NCBI RefSeq assembly: GCF_000931445.1
Contig: NZ_CP010849.1
Span: 3,720,001 to 3,784,000, forward strand
Origin: Streptomyces cyaneogriseus subsp. noncyanogenus
Lineage (GTDB): Bacteria > Actinomycetota > Actinomycetes > Streptomycetales > Streptomycetaceae
DNA length: 64,000 nucleotides
Direction of reading: 5' to 3'
A program made the position numbers and the translations under genes. Numbering within the stretch: position 1 is the stretch's first letter; every line of letters begins with the position of its first letter. The notes beneath the pieces were generated by a model that saw only the letters and a list, made by a program, of their open reading frames with translations, was not told where the DNA came from and made no database searches. Below are positions 1 to 7,141 of the stretch, piece after piece.

Positions 1-1347
1 GCGCAGGGAAGCCTCGGTGTCACCATGGCGAGCGACGTGTACGCGGTGGGGGCGATCCTCTTCACCGCCGCGACCGGGCAGTGGGCGGGCCGGCTGTCCT
101 CCGGTACGCCGCGCGACGCCTGGGAGCGAGCGGGCATGGACGGAACGCTCGGTGACGTCCTCAGCGGCTGCCTGGACCCGGATCCGGCGGGCCGGCCCAC
201 GGCCGCCGAGCTCGCCGGGGCGTTCGCCGACCGGGCCGGCCGTCCCAGGCCCCGGGTCCGGCGCGAGAGGGGGCCCGTCCCCGCTCAGGACGCTCCGGCG
301 TGGGATCCGGTCCCGCCCGAACGGGACCGCCGGTGGTTTCCCCGACGGGACACGTTCACGCTGGGCGGCCGTGTCACCGACTGCCATCTCTACGAGGGCG
401 ACGGCACCCGGGCCATCCCCGAGCGGAACGTCCTCGTGCACCACCTGGCCGAACACGTCGAACTGCCCCCCGAGGTCCGGGGATGGCGTGCGGAGATCGA
501 GGCGGAGGAGGCGCGCAAGGCGGCGGCGGGCGAGCCGCACCGCTGGAACAGCCCCCGGTTCGCCCTGGAGGGCATCACCGTCGCCCGCACCGCCGACCAG
601 GGCGAGCCGGTCGTCCATCTGAAACTGCGGGACGCGGACTACTACGACTTCCTGGCCGCCTCGCTCAACCTCGACCGCCCTCGCCCGGGCGACGGCCTCA
701 CGCTCCGCCGCCTCCATCTGGAGAACAGGGACCCGGTGCACGCCCCCGCGTTCCTCTCCAGCAGCTTCGGAGTGATCGTGGCGGTGGAGACCGGGGCCGA
801 CGGCAAGATGCTCTTCGCCCGGAGCAGCCCCTACGTGGCGGGGCATCCCCGGAGGTGGAACGCGTCCGTCAGCGAGGGCCTGTCGGGGGCCCACGACCTT
901 CCCGGGGACGGCTCGCCGATCAGTTTCCACGCGACGGCGCGCCGGGCGCTGCGGGAGGAGCTGGGGGTCACCGCGGAGGACCGGGTGGAGCTCGAACTCC
1001 TCGCCTTCGGGCTGGATCTCCGCCTCCACCAGTGGGCGGCGTTCTTCCGGGCGGTCCTGCCCGACCTGGGCGAGGAGGACCTGCGCAGGCGCTGGGCCCG
1101 GGGGGTGGAGGACAAGTGGGAGCACGACAGCCACGCCTTCGTACCGGCCGAACCGGACTCCGTCCTCGACTTCATCCTGGAGCGGCCGGAGAGGGCGTGG
1201 GCACCGTGCGCCCCGGCGCTGTTCTACCTGGCGCTGGTGCGGGGCGCGGTGGTCCGCCGCGGCGGGGACCCCGCGGGCCGGCTCGACGTGGAGGCCGCCG
1301 AGCGCCGGGCGCGCCGGCGCCACGGGGAGGCCGGTCCGGCCGAATAG
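1..1347 (+). CDS. Protein kinase C-lobe fused to a Nudix-like domain (5' partial)
   Basis: The frame is open from base 1, so the N-terminus lies outside the window. The first ~75 residues look like the end of a Hanks-type Ser/Thr kinase: ASDVYAVGAIL matches subdomain IX, and a CLDPDPAGRPTAAEL stretch matches subdomain XI with its conserved Arg. After a Pro/Arg-rich linker comes a ~300-residue domain. It holds RALREELGV (about residue 312), which fits the Nudix box REUXEEXGU except for Ala in place of the first Glu. The visible part reads as a soluble protein with no membrane segment. The family evidence is motif-level only. The kinase part is confident; the Nudix assignment is tentative because the upstream Gly/Glu of the box is poorly conserved. 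Confidence 0.7.
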   Translation, partial: AQGSLGVTMASDVYAVGAILFTAATGQWAGRLSSGTPRDAWERAGMDGTLGDVLSGCLDPDPAGRPTAAELAGAFADRAGRPRPRVRRERGPVPAQDAPAWDPVPPERDRRWFPRRDTFTLGGRVTDCHLYEGDGTRAIPERNVLVHHLAEHVELPPEVRGWRAEIEAEEARKAAAGEPHRWNSPRFALEGITVARTADQGEPVVHLKLRDADYYDFLAASLNLDRPRPGDGLTLRRLHLENRDPVHAPAFLSSSFGVIVAVETGADGKMLFARSSPYVAGHPRRWNASVSEGLSGAHDLPGDGSPISFHATARRALREELGVTAEDRVELELLAFGLDLRLHQWAAFFRAVLPDLGEEDLRRRWARGVEDKWEHDSHAFVPAEPDSVLDFILERPERAWAPCAPALFYLALVRGAVVRRGGDPAGRLDVEAAERRARRRHGEAGPAE

Positions 1348-1390
1348 GGCTGCCCGCCGTGTCGGTCCCGGGGCGGACGCCGCCCGGCCG

Positions 1391-1795
1391 TCACACCCCG
1401 GCCCGCCGTCCGTCCCGGGTGAGCGCGGCGATCACGGCGGACAGGGCGACGGTCGCGGCCAGGCTGCCCGCCGCGACCATCATCACGCCGATCATGAACA
1501 GGCCGCTGCCGTCGTCCGACCAGTCGTAGCAGGAAGCCACGGTCAGGCCCGCCGTGGTGCCCACCACCGCGCTCGCGAAGAAGCGCCGGTACGCCGCCCA
1601 GCCCACCGGTACCAGCAGGGTCAGCACCAGCCCGATCACCTGCCACGCCTCGTACGGGCCGGTCGTCGTGCCGTCGGGGTGCTCGTCGCGGTGCTGGTCC
1701 CAGCCCAGCCAGCCGGCCCACGCGGTCAGCGTCACCGCGGCCACCACGAGGGCCGACACCGTCTCGGGGGCGTACTTCCGTAGTCCTTGGCTCAT
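1391..1795 (-). CDS. Small four-helix membrane protein, unknown function
   Basis: This 134-residue protein has about four hydrophobic segments (roughly residues 12-32, 50-68, 73-90 and 98-122) separated by short polar loops, one of them acidic (GWDQHRDEHPDG). It converges with the kinase-Nudix gene. I recognise no family; it resembles the many lineage-specific integral membrane proteins of Streptomyces. Codon use is typical of the chromosome, so the frame is very likely real. Confidence 0.75.
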   Translation of the reverse strand: MSQGLRKYAPETVSALVVAAVTLTAWAGWLGWDQHRDEHPDGTTTGPYEAWQVIGLVLTLLVPVGWAAYRRFFASAVVGTTAGLTVASCYDWSDDGSGLFMIGVMMVAAGSLAATVALSAVIAALTRDGRRAGV

Positions 1796-1940
1796 GGGCC
1801 CAGCGTTCCGGCTCGCCGCATCACCGGCCAGAGCGCACGTACTCAGCTCTTCCGAGTACCTCGCCCATGGCCGGGCCGCGGCCCCGGACCCCGCGTGCCC
1901 GGCGCGGGGGCGTCGCGCCGGGCACCCGGCCCCGACCGCC

Positions 1941-2000
1941 CGGCGCAGGCGTGCGAAGGCCCGGCCTCCGCGGCGCAGGCGTGCGAAGGCCCGGCCTCCC
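1941..2000. repeat. Tandem duplication of a 30-bp unit
   Basis: Positions 1941-1970 and 1971-2000 are identical at 29 of 30 bases (unit begins cggcgcaggcgtgcgaaggc). The array lies in the noncoding stretch between the small membrane protein gene and the 3' end of the FG-GAP gene. I see no gene here. Confidence 0.85.
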
Positions 2001-2051
2001 TCATGGCACGGGTGCCGGAAGGGGGCCGGGCCGGGCAGGCGGCCGGTGGGC

Positions 2052-3497
2052 CTAGCAGAAGCCGTTGAGGCCCCACCATTCGCCGTCGGTCCGCTCGCCG
2101 CTCGCCAGGAGGCCGTTGCCCTGGCCCCGGTAGGTGAGCAGCCAGCCGGGGTGGCCGACGTAGCCGTCGATCGCGTACTTCTCGTTGGTCACGGCGGCGA
2201 GGTCCGGGCGCCCGTCGCCGGAGAAGTCGCCGACCGCGATGAGGTCGGCCATGGCGTTCCAGCCGCCGTTGCCGACCAGGACGCGGGCGCCGACGGCGCC
2301 GGTGCGGCCCGGGTACAGCCACAGCTTGCCGGTGGACGCCTCGCGCGCGTAGAGGTCGGGACGGCCGTCACCGTTCATGTCGCCGACGCCGGCGAGCGCG
2401 TTCATCGCGTTCCAGCCGCCGGTGCCCAGGAGCTTGCGCGAGCCGAGGGTGCCGGTGGAGGTGCCCGGGTACAGGTACAGCTTCCCGGTGGCCTTCTCCA
2501 CCGCCATCAGGTCGGAGCGGCCGTCGCCGGACAGATCGCCGACGGCGGTGATCCGGGACATGCGTAATAACTTCGTATAGCATACATTATACGAAGTTAT
2601 ACGATCGCCGACGCCGGCGAGCGCGTTCATCGCGTTCCAGCCGCCGGGGCCCAGGGGCTTGCGCGAGCCGAGGGTGGCGGTGGAGGTGCCCGGGTACAGG
2701 TACAGCTTCCCGGTGGCCTTCTCCACCGCCATCAGGTCGGAGCGGCCGTCGCCGGACAGATCGCCGACGGCGGTGATCCGGGACATGGCGTTCCAGCCGC
2801 CCGTGCCGATCAGCTTGCGCGAGCCGACGGAGCCGGTGCCGGTGCCGGGGTAGAGCCACAGCTTCCCGGTGGACGCCTCGCGGGCGATCACGTCCTCGCG
2901 GCCGTCACCGCTGAAGTCACCGTGCCGGACGAGGGCGTTCATGGCGTTCCAGCCGCCCGAGCCGATGAGCCGACCGGTGCCGTCACCCGGGGTGAACCAC
3001 AGCCGCCCGGCCTTGTCGCGGGCGATGACGTCGGCCCTGCGGTCGGCGTTCATGTCACCGAAGCCCAGCGACTTCGGCGAGGTCTCGGAGGACCAGCGCG
3101 GGTAGGCGTCCTGGCTGCACTCGCGCGCGGTGCGGACGAACTTGATCGAGCTGGTCGTCGCGGTCGGGTACGAGGAGTACTCGCCGGCCCCGGCGGGCTC
3201 CTCGGCGAAGTAGCCGCCCCACGGCACGTAGTCCTTGTCCTCGTAGACGCAGGCGATCGACGTGGTGCGGTTGACGTGCGAGCGGATCTTGTCGTTCCAG
3301 GTGCCCAGGTCCGCGACGCTCTTGTTGGTCTTGTACATCTGCCCGGTCGCGCTCTCGCCCGACCAGCCGCAGAAGTAACCCGCCGGGCAGTCGTAGACGT
3401 CCGCGGCGGCCGGAGCGGCGTTCACTGCGGCCAGACCGGTGCCCGCGAGCACCAGACCGGCGAGCGTCGCCACGCTCCGGGTGAAACGGTTCCCCAT
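2052..3497 (-). CDS. Secreted peptidase-inhibitor-I36/FG-GAP repeat protein (artefact inside)
   Basis: The start chosen is the ATG at 3497, preceded by GGGAGGGG; it gives a signal peptide (MGNRF, Arg, then a hydrophobic core ending APAAA). Next is a Cys-containing domain like the I36 protease-inhibitor family (CPAGYFCGW, later SIACVYEDKDY), then FG-GAP/VCBS repeats of the form VGDxSGDGRxDL-x-KLYLYPG. Such repeats form an extracellular beta-propeller with Ca-binding DxDGD loops. As read it has 481 residues. A 42-bp loxP-bearing linker at 2563-2604 is translated in frame (ITSYNVCYTKLL), and the flanking 183-bp segments 2380-2562 and 2605-2787 are near-identical. Deleting 225 bp restores a 406-residue protein in frame. 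The gene is real; one repeat is probably an assembly artefact. Confidence 0.85.
   Translation of the reverse strand: MGNRFTRSVATLAGLVLAGTGLAAVNAAPAAADVYDCPAGYFCGWSGESATGQMYKTNKSVADLGTWNDKIRSHVNRTTSIACVYEDKDYVPWGGYFAEEPAGAGEYSSYPTATTSSIKFVRTARECSQDAYPRWSSETSPKSLGFGDMNADRRADVIARDKAGRLWFTPGDGTGRLIGSGGWNAMNALVRHGDFSGDGREDVIAREASTGKLWLYPGTGTGSVGSRKLIGTGGWNAMSRITAVGDLSGDGRSDLMAVEKATGKLYLYPGTSTATLGSRKPLGPGGWNAMNALAGVGDRITSYNVCYTKLLRMSRITAVGDLSGDGRSDLMAVEKATGKLYLYPGTSTGTLGSRKLLGTGGWNAMNALAGVGDMNGDGRPDLYAREASTGKLWLYPGRTGAVGARVLVGNGGWNAMADLIAVGDFSGDGRPDLAAVTNEKYAIDGYVGHPGWLLTYRGQGNGLLASGERTDGEWWGLNGFC
2380..2562 (-). repeat. Copy 1 of 183-bp duplication around the linker
   Basis: This segment matches 2605-2787 at 180 of 183 bases with an offset of exactly 225 bp. 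It abuts the linker at 2563. The three differences change T/G, L/P and T/P in the encoded repeat. Most likely one genomic segment was assembled twice. Confidence 0.9.
2563..2604. other. 42-bp loxP-containing sequencing linker (artefact), copy 1
   Basis: A perfect 34-bp loxP (13-bp arms, 8-bp spacer) occupies 2567-2600, extended by CGTA on the left and ACGA on the right. The 42-bp whole equals, as I recall it, the 454 Titanium paired-end linker. It interrupts a repeat of the FG-GAP gene in frame. Confidence 0.95.
2605..2787 (-). repeat. Copy 2 of 183-bp duplication around the linker
   Basis: Partner of 2380-2562. The right end continues into unique gene sequence and the left end stops at the linker. 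Confidence 0.9.
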
Positions 3498-3675
3498 GTG
3501 GTGTTCCCCTCCCGATGATGTGCGTCGCACCTTAACCCGCGGACGCGGGGGCTCGGCCCGGCGGGCCGCCGGTTCCCCGGCCCGGCACCCCGTCCCGTGG
3601 ACCGGTCGGCCTTTGCGTCCCCCCACTCCCGCTGGCACTGTGCAGGCAGGCACCCATTCGGGAAGGACCATCGGC

Positions 3676-3966
3676 GTGATCATCTTCGGCACCAAGGGTT
3701 ACCTGTACCAGCTCGCGATACTGACGCTGGTGTGCGGCCGCTGCGGCAATCCCTCCGCCCACACCCTGCGCAAGCGGGTCACGAAGTTCACGCTGTTCTT
3801 CGTGCCGCTGTTCCCGTTCTCCACCAAGTACGCCACCCAGTGCACCTTCTGCGGTGCGGAGCAGCAGGTCACCCGGGAGCAGGCGGAGCAGCTCCAGGCG
3901 CAGGCCCACGCCCCGAACGGTCAGGGGTACGGGCAGTCGCACCACCAGCAGCCCTACCAGTCCTGA
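3676..3966 (+). CDS. Zinc-ribbon domain protein
   Basis: The GTG start at 3676 has GGAAGGA eight bases upstream. The 96-residue product has CxxC pairs CGRC (about residues 20-23) and CTFC (about 57-60), the spacing of a zinc ribbon, with a hydrophobic stretch (TLFFVPLFPFSTKY) between them that may lie at the membrane surface. The tail is Gln/His/Gly-rich and disordered. Short zinc-ribbon proteins of this layout are common in actinobacteria with no firm function. It is divergent from the FG-GAP gene and convergent with sulP. Confidence 0.85.
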   Translation: MIIFGTKGYLYQLAILTLVCGRCGNPSAHTLRKRVTKFTLFFVPLFPFSTKYATQCTFCGAEQQVTREQAEQLQAQAHAPNGQGYGQSHHQQPYQS

Positions 3967-4017
3967 ACCGGCCGCCCGAGCCCCCGGCGCGGCCCGGGGG
4001 CCCCTCCCGGCGTGCCG

Positions 4018-5788
4018 TCAGTGCCCGCCCGTGAGCTGTCCGGCCAGGCGGCCGTGCAGGTCGGCGCTGGGGGCGTTCAGGCCGACGATGGCCACCTTCT
4101 TGCCGCGCTCGGCGTACTTGGCCTCGATCGCGTCCAGCGCGGCGACGGACGAGGCGTCCCAGATGTGGGTGGCGGACAGGTCGATGACGACGTCGTCCGG
4201 ATCGTTCTTGTAGTCGAACTGCTGGACGAGGTCGTTGGAGGAGGCGAAGAACAGCTCGCCCGTGACCGCGTACACCGCCCGGTCGCCGTCCGGGTCGAGG
4301 GCACGGGAGACGTTCGCCAGGTGCGCCACGCGCCGGGCGAAGACGACCATCGCGGTCAGGGAGCCGACCACCACGCCGACCGCGAGGTTGTGGGTGGCGA
4401 CCACACAGGCGACGGTGACGACCATGACGAGGGTCTCGCCCAGCGGCATCCGCCTCAGAGTGCGCGGCGCGACGGAGTGCCAGTCGAAGGTGGCCACCGA
4501 CACCATGATCATGACGGCGACCAGGGCCGCCATCGGGATCTCGGAGACCACCGGGCCGAAGACGATGCAGAGCACCATCAGGAAGGACCCCGCGAGAAAG
4601 GTGGAGAGCCGGGTGCGGGCGCCGGACACCTTCACGTTGATCATCGTCTGGCCGATCATGGCGCATCCGCCCATGCCGCCGAAGAAGCCGGTGACGATGT
4701 TGGCCACGCCCTGGCCGACCGCCTCACGGGTCTTGCTGGAACGGCTGTCGGTGATCTCGTCGACCAGCTTCGCCGTCATCATCGACTCCATCAGCCCCAC
4801 GAGGGCCATGGCGAGCGCGTACGGCGCGATGATCTTCAGGGTGTCCAGAGTGAAGGGCACGTCCGGCAGCCCGGGGAGCGGCAGGGACGACGGCAGCTCG
4901 CCCTTGTCGCCCACGGTGGGCACCGCGATGCCGGCCGCCACCGTGATCACCGTCAGGACGGTGATCGAGACCAGCGGGGCGGGCACCACCTTGGTGATCC
5001 GGGGGAAGAGCACCATCAGCGCCAGCCCGCCCACGGCCAGCGGATACACCGGCCAGGGCACCTCACGCAGCTCCGGCACCTGGGCCAGGAAGAGCAGGAT
5101 CGCCAGGGCGTTGACGAACCCGACCATCACGCTGCGTCGTATAACTTCGTATAATGTATGCTATACGAAGTTATTACGCTCGGAGACCACCGGGCCGAAG
5201 ACGATGCAGAGCACCATCGTAATAACTTCGTATAGCATACATTATACGAAGTTATACGATGGTGATCCGGGTGAAGAGCACCATCAGCGCCAGACCGCCC
5301 ACGGCCAGCGGATACACCGGCCAGGGCACATCACGCAGCTCCGGCACCTGGGCCAGGAAGAGCAGGATCGCCAGGGCGTTGACGAACCCGACCATCACGC
5401 TGCGCGGCACGAACCGCATCAGCTTCGCCACCCCGAGCGCCCCCAGGGCGACCTGGAAGAGACCGGCGAGGATGACGGCCGCGACCAGATATCCGAGGCC
5501 GTGCTCACGGTTGAGGGGCGCGATGACCAGGGCGACCGCACCGGTCGCGGCGGAGATCATCGCCTTGCGCCCGCCCACGATCGAGATCACCACGGCCATG
5601 GTGAACGAGGCGAACAGGCCCACGCTCGGGTCGACCCCGGCGATGATCGAGAAGGAGATCGCCTCCGGGATCAGCGCCACGGCGACCACCAGCCCCGCCA
5701 GCACCTCGGTGCGCAGCACCGTCGGGGAGGCGAGCCAGTCGGGCCGGGACAGGCGCGGCTTGAGGGACGGGGACAGCGGTGAGGACAT
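4018..5788 (-). CDS. SulP-family anion permease with STAS domain (broken by assembly artefact)
   Basis: This should be one SulP/SLC26 transporter gene (sulfate, bicarbonate or related anion; substrate not predictable). The ATG at 5788 begins MSSPLSPSLKPRLSRPDW, followed by the SulP signature region (GLVVAVALIPEAISFSIIAG) and further membrane spans. The C-terminal ~100 residues form a STAS domain (VIDLSATHIWDASSVAALD). The frame is interrupted at 5137-5259 by linker, a 39-bp stray tag and a second linker, and 145 bp are present twice (4992-5136 and 5260-5404). Removing 268 bp joins both halves at SVMVGFVNA and gives 500 residues, a normal family length. It is divergent from a MerR regulator. 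Confidence 0.85.
4992..5136 (-). repeat. Copy 1 of 145-bp sulP duplication
   Basis: Matches 5260-5404 with three base differences and an offset of 268 bp. It ends exactly at the second linker. Confidence 0.9.
5137..5178. other. 42-bp loxP-containing sequencing linker (artefact), copy 2
   Basis: Perfect loxP at 5141-5174 in the orientation opposite to copies 1 and 3, again with the TCGT/TACG flanks that complete the 42-bp linker. It introduces a stop into sulP. Confidence 0.95.
5179..5217 (-). repeat. 39-bp stray mate-pair tag copied from sulP
   Basis: The 39 bases between the two linkers repeat about 4540-4578 of the same gene (ctcggagaccaccgggccga...). A short genomic tag between two linkers is what an untrimmed mate-pair read looks like. 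Confidence 0.88.
5218..5259. other. 42-bp loxP-containing sequencing linker (artefact), copy 3
   Basis: Perfect loxP at 5222-5255 with CGTA/ACGA flanks, same orientation as copy 1 and inverted relative to copy 2. Confidence 0.95.
5260..5404 (-). repeat. Copy 2 of 145-bp sulP duplication
   Basis: Partner of 4992-5136. It begins directly after linker copy 3 and runs on into the unique N-terminal half of sulP. Confidence 0.9.
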
Positions 5789-5987
5789 GAGACCGTTTCT
5801 GTTCTGACTTCTGCTCGGGGTTCTGCCCGGTACCGCCGGGGCGGGCCGTGGGCGGGCCCGGCTTCCGGCCGGAGCCCGGCACCCACCGGGGCCACAGCCA
5901 CGCGGGTGTCCGTCGGGCATGATTGCCCGGGGGTCCTGGCAGCCGCGGGGGACGGTTCCGGCCCTTTCCGCGGCTGGAGTACGGGAA

Positions 5988-6008
5988 ACTCTACCGTGAC
6001 GTAAGAGT
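5988..6008. promoter_or_regulatory. Candidate MerR operator between sulP and its regulator
   Basis: A 21-bp imperfect dyad (ACTCT at the left end, AGAGT at the right end; 8 of 10 pairs match around a central G) lies 26 bases before the MerR start. MerR proteins bind dyads inside an elongated promoter spacer, so this is the likely autoregulatory site, possibly also serving sulP. It is an inference from position and symmetry. Confidence 0.55.
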
Positions 6009-6034
6009 AAAGTGCGAAGGAGATGGGCGCGGCG

Positions 6035-6454
6035 ATGAGCGAGCGGCGGCAGATGCAGATCGGCGAGGTCGCCGAGCGGACCGGCTTGTCGCTGCGCACC
6101 ATCCGCCACTACGAGGAGGCCGGGCTCGTCATCCCCTCGGCCCGCAGCAAGGGCGGTTTCCGGCTCTACACCGAGTCCGACGTCGAGCGTCTGATGGTGA
6201 TCCGCCGGATGAAGCCGCTCGGCTTCTCCCTGGAGGAGATGCGGGACCTGCTGGAGATCACCGACCGGCTCGGCGCCACCGACGACCCGCCCGTCGGCGA
6301 GGAACTCCAGCGGCTGCGCGACCGGCTGGACGCCTACCGCGTCATGGCCGACGAGCGCGTCGAGTCACTGCGGACGCGCCTGGAGATGGCCGAGGACTTC
6401 GCCGCCACCCTGCGCCGCCGCCTGCCGACCGACGCGCCGCGCCCCGGGGCCTGA
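6035..6454 (+). CDS. MerR-family transcriptional regulator
   Basis: The N-terminal winged HTH is clear: QIGEVAERTGLSLRTIRHYEEAGLV, then FRLYTESDVERLMVIRRMKPLGFSLEEM. A dimerisation coiled coil follows (about residues 85-125). There are no conserved metal-binding cysteines, so a metal sensor is unlikely. AAGGAG at 6017-6022 touches an upstream ATG at 6023 and is 12 bases from the ATG at 6035, so I chose the latter (139 residues). It is divergent from sulP, which suggests it controls that transporter. Confidence 0.88.
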   Translation: MSERRQMQIGEVAERTGLSLRTIRHYEEAGLVIPSARSKGGFRLYTESDVERLMVIRRMKPLGFSLEEMRDLLEITDRLGATDDPPVGEELQRLRDRLDAYRVMADERVESLRTRLEMAEDFAATLRRRLPTDAPRPGA

Positions 6455-6654
6455 CACCTCCGACCCCGCAGGCGCCCGACCCGACCCCGCAGGCGCGGCT
6501 CTCCACGGGCGCTTGAACACCCCCGCGCCCCGGCGCACGCGCCCGCGTCCTGGCGCGCGGCCGTGCCACTCCCCGGCGGCTGAGCCCGCCGCCGCGACCC
6601 GCCCCGGGCGTCCCCGACCGGAGGCCCGACGACGTGCCGGAGCGGCGGACGATC

Positions 6655-6822
6655 TCACTCCTCGCGCTCGTAGTCGGCGTCGGACCGCTCCTGGTCGCGG
6701 TCGGTCTGCGCGCGCTGGTACAGGTCGTGGACGAAGCGGCTGGCGTCCTCCCGCGAGATGTCGGGGGAGAGCGTGCGCAGCCGGTCGGTCCACGGGTCGA
6801 GAGAATCGCTGGGCTGGGTCAT
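6655..6822 (-). CDS. 55-residue acidic protein, unknown function
   Basis: This short frame begins MTQPSDSLDPWTDRL and ends DADYEREE. It is rich in Asp, Glu and Arg, predicted helical, and has no membrane segment. A GGGA-type ribosome site lies just upstream. Its third-position GC pattern fits coding sequence. It is divergent from the NAD-binding membrane protein gene. I do not recognise the family; many streptomycetes carry small acidic proteins of this kind. Confidence 0.65.
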   Translation of the reverse strand: MTQPSDSLDPWTDRLRTLSPDISREDASRFVHDLYQRAQTDRDQERSDADYEREE

Positions 6823-7141
6823 GGCGCTGTCCCTGCTGTCCCTGCTGTCGTCCCTGCTGTCGTCCCTGCTGTCCCGGAAGACGTGCGGACGCGGTGGTGC
6901 CGTCGCGCGCGGGGACGCGCGGGCGGCGGTCGGCTCGCTGCGGTCCGGAAACCCTCTGCTCCATCACACCTCCGCCGCCCCGGATCCGCATCCGGACGCG
7001 CCGAACGCAACCGCGGGACACCGGACACCGGGCACCGGGCACGAAGGCGACGGGACGGCACGGGAGACGGTGCGCAGCCCTGAGCCCACCCACCCCCTCC
7101 CCCCTGGAACCACTCCCACCCCTGAGGCAGTCTTCTGCCTC
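6823..7141. other. Intergenic region with short repeats and a hairpin
   Basis: This divergent region carries four copies of CCCTGCTGT (starts 6831, 6840, 6852, 6864; spacings 9, 12 and 12) upstream of the 55-residue gene. A perfect 7-bp stem with TCTT loop lies at 7124-7141, just before the next gene. I see no gene in the middle. Confidence 0.6.

Noticed and set aside
2567..5255. loxP sites as a natural Cre-type recombination system or as engineered marker-excision scars
   Set aside because: All three carry the exact extra flanks of a sequencing linker, occur next to duplicated fragments, and two enclose a short tag from the same gene. No recombinase or marker remnant is present.
4235..5782. 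A plus-strand open frame opposite sulP containing ITSYNVCYTKLL and ITSYSIHYTKLYD
   Set aside because: It exists only because the linkers are read through; those peptides are linker translations.
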